From the NCBI GenBank assembly GCA_014381035.1, contig JACMIS010000434.1, forward strand, positions 1 through 9,505: 9,505 bases of DNA. Reading direction: 5' to 3'. Both the position numbers and the translations under genes were made by a program. The notes beneath the pieces are model-generated. The model was given only the letters and a program-made list of their open reading frames with translations. It had not been told where the DNA came from and searched no databases. Positions 5,928-9,505 of the stretch are shown one piece after another (position 1 is the stretch's first letter; every line of letters starts with the position of its first letter). The stretch comes from Armatimonadota bacterium. Lineage in GTDB: Bacteria > Armatimonadota > Armatimonadia > Armatimonadales > Armatimonadaceae.

Positions 5928-6325
5928 GAACGCAGAATGCACTGCCCGCCGCTCAACGCGCACGCCGCCGTGCGCCGCGCCGCGCCGGAAACTATTATCT
6001 TAAAATTGCGGGGTTCGCTCTGGTCGCGGCGGTCGGGGTGTATGCCGCGTGGGGCTTCGCAATCAAGATAATCCATCCCTATCAGATGGGCTGGAAAGTG
6101 GCGCAGGACGTAAAAAAAGTAGAAACCGAACTCAGCCGTCAGTACGCACAAAACGCCCTTCTCGAAAAACGTCTTGCCTACCTTAAAACCCCCGAGGGCG
6201 CGGAAACCGAAGCCCGTCGCGCCGGGTTCGCCCGTGCTGGCGAGATGGTGTACCTACTCCGTCCGGCGAAAACCGCTCCTCCCGCACCCACGGACTCGAC
6301 ATCAAAGCGACGACAAGAAAATTGA
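5924..6325 (+). CDS. FtsB/DivIC-type septum formation initiator protein
   Basis: A 133-residue bitopic membrane protein. A basic N-terminus (residues 10-21, RRRAPRR) is followed by one membrane helix at about 28-50 (IAGFALVAAVGVYAAWGFAI), so the bulk is predicted outside the cytoplasm. Residues 57-88 form a coiled coil (VKKVETELSRQYAQNALLEK). The segment TPEGAETEARRAGFARAG and the following EMVYLL (89-112) is the conserved C-terminal signature of the family, compare EEEARRLGYVKPGEIVYV-like endings. Family members link FtsL and FtsQ in the divisome and activate septal peptidoglycan synthesis. A proline-rich tail (114-133) is less conserved. The start is fixed by the 4-base ATGA overlap with pyk, indicating translational coupling. 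The last 24 bases overlap the end of the opposite-strand membrane-protein gene. FtsB and DivIC cannot be told apart here, so no symbol is given. Confidence 0.87.
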   Translation: MRTQNALPAAQRARRRAPRRAGNYYLKIAGFALVAAVGVYAAWGFAIKIIHPYQMGWKVAQDVKKVETELSRQYAQNALLEKRLAYLKTPEGAETEARRAGFARAGEMVYLLRPAKTAPPAPTDSTSKRRQEN

Positions 6326-7015
6326 TGTCATGACGCCTGCCAGGAGAATGAGTGCTACGACCGCCGCCGTTTTCCATGCCGACCAACTATACAAAGGTGC
6401 CTTCGTGCGAGCCGTGTTTCTCGCGTGACTGTCCCAGATTTGCACAAATCGCCTTGCTTTGGTCGGTTGCTCAAACCGGAGCGGTATGCAGTAGGCGATG
6501 GGATCGGGGTTCGGGTTTTTCGGTGGTTCGATGTAACTCAGTATCGCCCAGCGTTCGTCCTTCGAAACTTCGAGACTCGTCATCTGTTCCCACGGGATGT
6601 CGAATGTCATTCGGTGTTGGATATGTGCGTTCAGGATCGGTGACAATACAAAGAGGGCTACCCCGCAACCCCCGCCCGCCACGGCGACGTCCGGTATGTG
6701 GTTTATCCCGGCGAGATGCATGAGCCATGGGTAGGCGAACATAAAAACGATGCAAAGAATGCCAATCATGACAAATCGCTCGGTCGGCTTGATTCCGTAG
6801 CCCGCAAGTGTGATCGAATCTTCCGTGATCTCAAGACTCCCGTACCGGAAAGCCGAACGTTCCGGTGCGTGCCCCGTCAGGGCGGTGAGAAAAGGCATGT
6901 GCCGTGCGTCCACCGAAACGGTCACTGCGCCGGGGTACCATGGGTTTGAAGCGTCGATGTCCGATCCGCAAGTGAATCCGGGGAGTGGGGGAACCGGGCT
7001 GGATAGTGATGTCAT
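6302..7015 (-). CDS. Membrane protein of unknown function, 237 aa
   Basis: I do not recognise this gene. The protein has a roughly 80-residue soluble N-terminus with no signal peptide, then two adjacent hydrophobic helices at about 81-100 and 108-130. A soluble stretch follows at 131-210 (MTFDIPWEQMTSLEVSKDER, then AYCIPLRFEQPTKARRFVQI), and a last helix at about 213-236. The MTFDIPWEQMTSLEV-type strand pattern after a helix pair recalls small bacterial PH-like membrane proteins, but this is only a resemblance. The start ATG at 7015-7013 has AGG too close to act as a normal ribosome site; an internal Met at residue 40 is an alternative. It ends inside the ftsB tail (24-base tail-to-tail overlap). 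Sampled 60-base lines give 43%, 47% and 52% GC against about 60% in dxs, so transfer or relaxed composition is likely. It is divergent from dxs. Confidence 0.65.
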   Translation of the reverse strand: MTSLSSPVPPLPGFTCGSDIDASNPWYPGAVTVSVDARHMPFLTALTGHAPERSAFRYGSLEITEDSITLAGYGIKPTERFVMIGILCIVFMFAYPWLMHLAGINHIPDVAVAGGGCGVALFVLSPILNAHIQHRMTFDIPWEQMTSLEVSKDERWAILSYIEPPKNPNPDPIAYCIPLRFEQPTKARRFVQIWDSHARNTARTKAPLYSWSAWKTAAVVALILLAGVMTSIFLSSL

Positions 7016-7134
7016 ACCTATTCAACGTCCGTGAGGCGGCTTGGTTACGACTCCGCCGGGATGTTTCTTGTCCCGGATTCTCTGGAACCAATCTTTCCTT
7101 ATTTCGTTAAGAGAAAAAATAACTATCGCTTTGC

Positions 7135-7164
7135 TTGACAGATGTACTGCTATAGGCACATAAT
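7135..7164 (+). promoter_or_regulatory. dxs promoter (TTGACA-18-CATAAT)
   Basis: A perfect -35 TTGACA (7135-7140) and a 5/6 -10 CATAAT (7159-7164) have an 18-base spacer, the same spacing as the pyk promoter. The predicted start near 7171 leaves about 125 bases of leader before the chosen dxs ATG. Confidence 0.65.
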
Positions 7165-7207
7165 ACTGTATTCGCTTTGTAAAAAGAAGTGAACGCATTC
7201 AGTAAAT

Positions 7208-7270
7208 GGGTACGATAGGTGTGTCAGGGCATATGTTGCGGTCTGCCCGTCTGTGTACCCGAGAAACGGG
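7208..7270 (+). other. Structured-looking 5' leader of dxs
   Basis: GGGTAC (7208-7213) can pair with GTACCC (7255-7260) and encloses a second stem, GGGCA (7227-7231) with TGCCC (7244-7248). The CCC of the outer stem can alternatively pair in CCCG-AGAAA-CGGG (7258-7270), so the two folds exclude each other. This sits 18 bases before a GGAGG ribosome site. No known riboswitch class was recognised by eye. Confidence 0.35.
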
Positions 7271-7296
7271 AACGCGGTTGGTGCTTTGGAGGCGCG

Positions 7297-9309
7297 ATGA
7301 GGCGCACTCGGGGTTCCAGGAAAGCGCATGACATGATCGAAAATATGGATGAGCGGGAAACGGCAAACACAACCAGTGCGTTTCCGCTTTTAGATAAATT
7401 GACTGGTCCGGAAGACCTGAAGGGGATGACTGGTGACGAACTGCGCATCTTCGCCGGTGAAGTCCGTCAGGGATTGATACAAACCATCTCCCGTGTCGGG
7501 GGGCACTTCGCGCCGAACTTAGGCGTCATCGAACTGACCCTCGCGCTGTATAAGGCGTTCGATATTCCCCGCGACAAAGTCATCTGGGATGTTGGACACC
7601 AGTCCTACCCGCACAAGATGCTGACCGGTCGCTGGAAAAAACTGGCGACGATCAAGCAATACGGCGGTATTTCCGGCTTCTTGCGTCGCGACGAATCGCC
7701 CTACGATGTTTGGGGGGCGGGGCACGCATCCACTTCGATCTCGGCGGCACTCGGGTTTGCGAAAGCGCGGGATATTCGTGGCGACAATGGGCATGTCGTC
7801 GCGGTCATCGGTGACGGTTCGATGACCGGCGGCATGGCTCTCGAAGCGATGCTCAACGCCGGGATAAGCAAAACCAATTTCATTGTCGTGCTCAACGATA
7901 ACAAAATGAGCATCGCGGAGAATGTCGGTGCGATGGCGACCTATCTGGCGAAACTGCGACTGATGCCGCTGTACCAGCGTGCGGAAGCGCGGGTCAAGCG
8001 AACATTCGAGAAAGACAGTCTCCTGTATAAAACGGCGGCGGGTCTCAAACACGCGGCGACGCATTTCGCGGCTCCGGCGAATACCGGCTTGTTCTTCGAG
8101 GAGTTAGGTTTTCAGTACATCGGTCCGCTGGACGGGCACGATACCGAAAACCTGGCGGCGATTTTCGAGGAAGTTAAAAAGATCAAGGGACCGGTCCTTC
8201 TTCATGTCCTCACCACCAAGGGCAAAGGCTATGAACCGGCGGAAGGCGACCAGCGTTCGTTCCATGCCGTGACGCCGTTCACGGTGGAAGACGGCAAGAT
8301 GGAAAAGAAGGCTACTGGGACGACGTTTACGCAAGCTTTTATCGAAGCGTTGAACACCGAGGCAGAAGCCGACAAATCCATCGTCGCCATCACCGCCGCG
8401 ATGCCGGACGGAACCGGACTCGCCAAGTTCCAGCAGAAGTTTCCCGAGCGGTATTTCGATGTCGGAATCGCGGAGCAACACGGGGTTACGTTCGCGGCGG
8501 GTCTGGCGGCGGACGGCATGACGCCGGTCTGCGCGATCTATTCGACGTTCCTGCAACGCGCCTACGACCAGATCGTGCATGATGTCGCCCTGCAAAACCT
8601 GCCGGTGATCTTCGCGCTGGACCGGGGCGGTCTGGTCGGCGACGATGGCGCGACCCACCATGGGGTTTTCGACATCGCCTATATGCGCTCGATCCCCGGT
8701 ATGACGATGTTGTCGCCGAAGGATACCGCCGAAATGGGCGAGATGGTGCGCTGGTCGCTCCGCCATAAAACCGGACCGGTCGCGCTCCGCTACCCACGCG
8801 GCGGCGGCGAGTTGTTAGACCCGAATCCGTCACCTATCGAACTGGGAAAAGCCGAAGTGCTTCGCGAAGGCGATGATATTCTGCTTCTCGCCTATGGTCC
8901 CATCGTTTCCGTCGCACTGGAGGCGGCGCGGGAGTTGGAGATCGAACACGGTGTCCGCGCCTCGGTCGTCAACGCGCGATTCTGCAAACCTCTGGACGCC
9001 GAAACGATCCTACCGCTCGCCCGCCGTGCCGGTTGCGTGATCACGCTGGAAGACGGCGTTATCCGTGGCGGGTTCGGCTCGGCGGTGATCGAACTGCTTC
9101 AGGAGAACGGCATGGGGGATGTATCGGTGAGAACGCTAGGATTACCGGACGCTTTTGTCGAGCATGGACCGATCCCGATCCTACGTGGATTGTGCGGTAT
9201 GGACACGCTCGGCGTCCTCAACGCGGCGGGCGAACTCCTCGGCAAACCGCTCGCGCCAACTACCCCCGGCGAAACCGCGCTCGCCGGTCGCGCCGTGCAG
9301 AGAATCTAA
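7297..9309 (+). CDS. dxs: 1-deoxy-D-xylulose-5-phosphate synthase
   Basis: A thiamine-diphosphate enzyme that condenses pyruvate with glyceraldehyde-3-phosphate to DXP, the entry step of the MEP isoprenoid pathway and a precursor for thiamine and pyridoxal. With this start it has 670 residues, about 30-40 more than usual because of an N-terminal extension; the family core starts near FPLLDKLTGPEDL (29-41). Motifs: IWDVGHQSYPHK (96-107), GFLRRDESPYD (127-137), the ThDP/metal site IGDGSMTGGMALEAMLNAG (171-189) closing at LNDNKMSIAENVG (199-211), GPLDGHD (276-282), the catalytic Glu in VGIAEQHGVTFAAGLA (389-404), FALDRGGLVGDDGATHHG (439-456), and the transketolase C-terminal domain with TLEDGVIRGGFGSAV (583-597). 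The ATG at 7297 has a perfect GGAGG four bases upstream. A GTG at 7219 and an ATG at 7333 are alternatives; the GTG lacks such a site and adds unlike residues. The gene ends at the left edge of a large inverted repeat. Confidence 0.95.
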   Translation: MRRTRGSRKAHDMIENMDERETANTTSAFPLLDKLTGPEDLKGMTGDELRIFAGEVRQGLIQTISRVGGHFAPNLGVIELTLALYKAFDIPRDKVIWDVGHQSYPHKMLTGRWKKLATIKQYGGISGFLRRDESPYDVWGAGHASTSISAALGFAKARDIRGDNGHVVAVIGDGSMTGGMALEAMLNAGISKTNFIVVLNDNKMSIAENVGAMATYLAKLRLMPLYQRAEARVKRTFEKDSLLYKTAAGLKHAATHFAAPANTGLFFEELGFQYIGPLDGHDTENLAAIFEEVKKIKGPVLLHVLTTKGKGYEPAEGDQRSFHAVTPFTVEDGKMEKKATGTTFTQAFIEALNTEAEADKSIVAITAAMPDGTGLAKFQQKFPERYFDVGIAEQHGVTFAAGLAADGMTPVCAIYSTFLQRAYDQIVHDVALQNLPVIFALDRGGLVGDDGATHHGVFDIAYMRSIPGMTMLSPKDTAEMGEMVRWSLRHKTGPVALRYPRGGGELLDPNPSPIELGKAEVLREGDDILLLAYGPIVSVALEAARELEIEHGVRASVVNARFCKPLDAETILPLARRAGCVITLEDGVIRGGFGSAVIELLQENGMGDVSVRTLGLPDAFVEHGPIPILRGLCGMDTLGVLNAAGELLGKPLAPTTPGETALAGRAVQRI

Positions 9310-9363
9310 CCACTAAGGACGCCAAGGTAAGGGGAGAGAATTCAACCACAAAGGGCACAAAGG
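9308..9363 (+). repeat. Two related 20-base units inside the left arm
   Basis: AACCACTAAGGACGCCAAGG (9308-9327) and AACCACAAAGGGCACAAAGG (9344-9363) agree at 16 of 20 positions and are spaced 36 bases apart. The right arm carries the same pair in reverse complement. Each unit itself contains two AAGG-ended halves, so the element is built from short repeated words. Confidence 0.7.
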
Positions 9364-9486
9364 TTTTCAAGGTTTTCGCTTCGTTCTTCGACGGACCGCA
9401 TGACTAACTCGGCAAGCCCTACCCTTGAAAACCTTTGTGCCCTTTGTGGTTGAATTCTCTCCTCTTACCTTGGCGTCTTGGCGGTT
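9308..9486. repeat. Large inverted repeat with roughly 65-75-base arms downstream of dxs
   Basis: The arms 9319-9372 and 9423-9476 are 54 bases each and complementary at 53 positions (one difference, at 9332). Outside them weaker pairing continues to AACC (9308-9311) and GGTT (9483-9486) with a one-base length difference. The loop is 50 bases (9373-9422). The repeat starts within the dxs TAA. A transcript across it would fold into a very stable hairpin and could act as a bidirectional transcription stop or mRNA 3' stabiliser. There is no transposase and no obvious target duplication. Similar ACCACAAAGG-type intergenic repeats are known to me from several environmental phyla, so a dispersed non-coding repeat is the best guess. 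Confidence 0.85.
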
Positions 9487-9505
9487 CAAAATTTCTTGTT
9501 GTTGG

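Larger units (their letters stand above)
7016..7296. other. Intergenic region between the membrane-protein gene and dxs
   Basis: A 281-base divergent gap, AT-rich around 7090-7200. From left to right it holds a short dyad (CCGGGA-N9-TCCCGG, 7056-7076), the dxs promoter (7135-7164) flanked by an 8-base direct repeat TCGCTTTG (7126-7133 and 7172-7179), and a leader with nested inverted repeats. No small gene is convincing. Confidence 0.6.

Noticed and set aside
7219..7296. GTG start of dxs at 7219
   Set aside because: No Shine-Dalgarno fits and the added 26 residues are Cys/Arg-rich and unlike DXS; ATG 7297 has a perfect GGAGG.
7171..7296. TPP riboswitch before dxs
   Set aside because: The CTGAGA and related conserved aptamer blocks are not present.
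8104..8766. Minus-strand open frame of 220 codons
   Set aside because: Shadow of dxs; low-complexity Arg/His-rich translation without a recognisable domain.
9033..9407. Plus-strand open frame running from inside dxs through the left arm of the repeat
   Set aside because: It overlaps the dxs coding sequence out of frame and its tail is just the translated repeat (TTKDAK...TTKGTK); no family features.
1..9505. CRISPR arrays, tRNA or rRNA genes, transposases, defence islands
   Set aside because: I saw no regularly spaced direct repeats, no tRNA-like CCA/anticodon arms, no transposase motifs, and only the single toxin-antitoxin pair.

Overview
The window reads as ordinary chromosomal DNA of a diderm (outer-membrane) bacterium. 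I estimate GC at about 57-60% in the core genes by eye. Both Kdo-pathway genes (kdsA and kdsB) are present, which implies a Kdo-containing lipopolysaccharide. There are also a MEP-pathway dxs, a cobalamin-type metH and an FtsB/DivIC-type division protein. I cannot name the phylum from sequence alone; an Armatimonadota-like or other deep-branching diderm would fit, but this is a low-confidence guess. All recognised core genes look intact, with no internal stops or frameshifts.

Layout, left to right. The 5' end of metH (minus strand) runs off the left edge, with a small secreted protein of unknown function upstream of it, also minus. Divergent from these is a plus-strand run: kdsB, an ERI1-like DEDDh exonuclease and a GNAT acetyltransferase, the last two overlapping by 8 bases. 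Next comes a minus-strand toxin-antitoxin pair (DUF2281-like antitoxin and VapC-type PIN toxin, 4-base overlap). It lies tail-to-tail with the acetyltransferase and head-to-head with kdsA. Then come kdsA, pyk and ftsB on plus, with pyk and ftsB coupled by an ATGA overlap. A minus-strand AT-rich gene for an unrecognised membrane protein overlaps the end of ftsB tail-to-tail. Finally dxs (plus) sits behind a strong promoter and a roughly 125-nt leader. A large near-perfect inverted repeat begins at the dxs stop codon.

How the parts work together. KdsA makes Kdo-8-phosphate and KdsB activates Kdo as CMP-Kdo for lipid A-core assembly. Pyruvate kinase makes pyruvate, and DXS condenses pyruvate with glyceraldehyde-3-phosphate to start isoprenoid synthesis. 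That pathway also supplies the undecaprenyl carrier used in envelope synthesis. FtsB belongs to the septal peptidoglycan machinery. The locus therefore leans toward central carbon and envelope biogenesis, with two lower-GC insertions: the toxin-antitoxin pair and the membrane-protein gene.

I found no convincing new defence or mobile system. The observations most worth a second look are the inverted repeat after dxs, a recurring -10-like hexamer 6-9 nt before start codons (suggesting leaderless transcripts), a sigma54-like element before pyk, and the structured-looking dxs leader.
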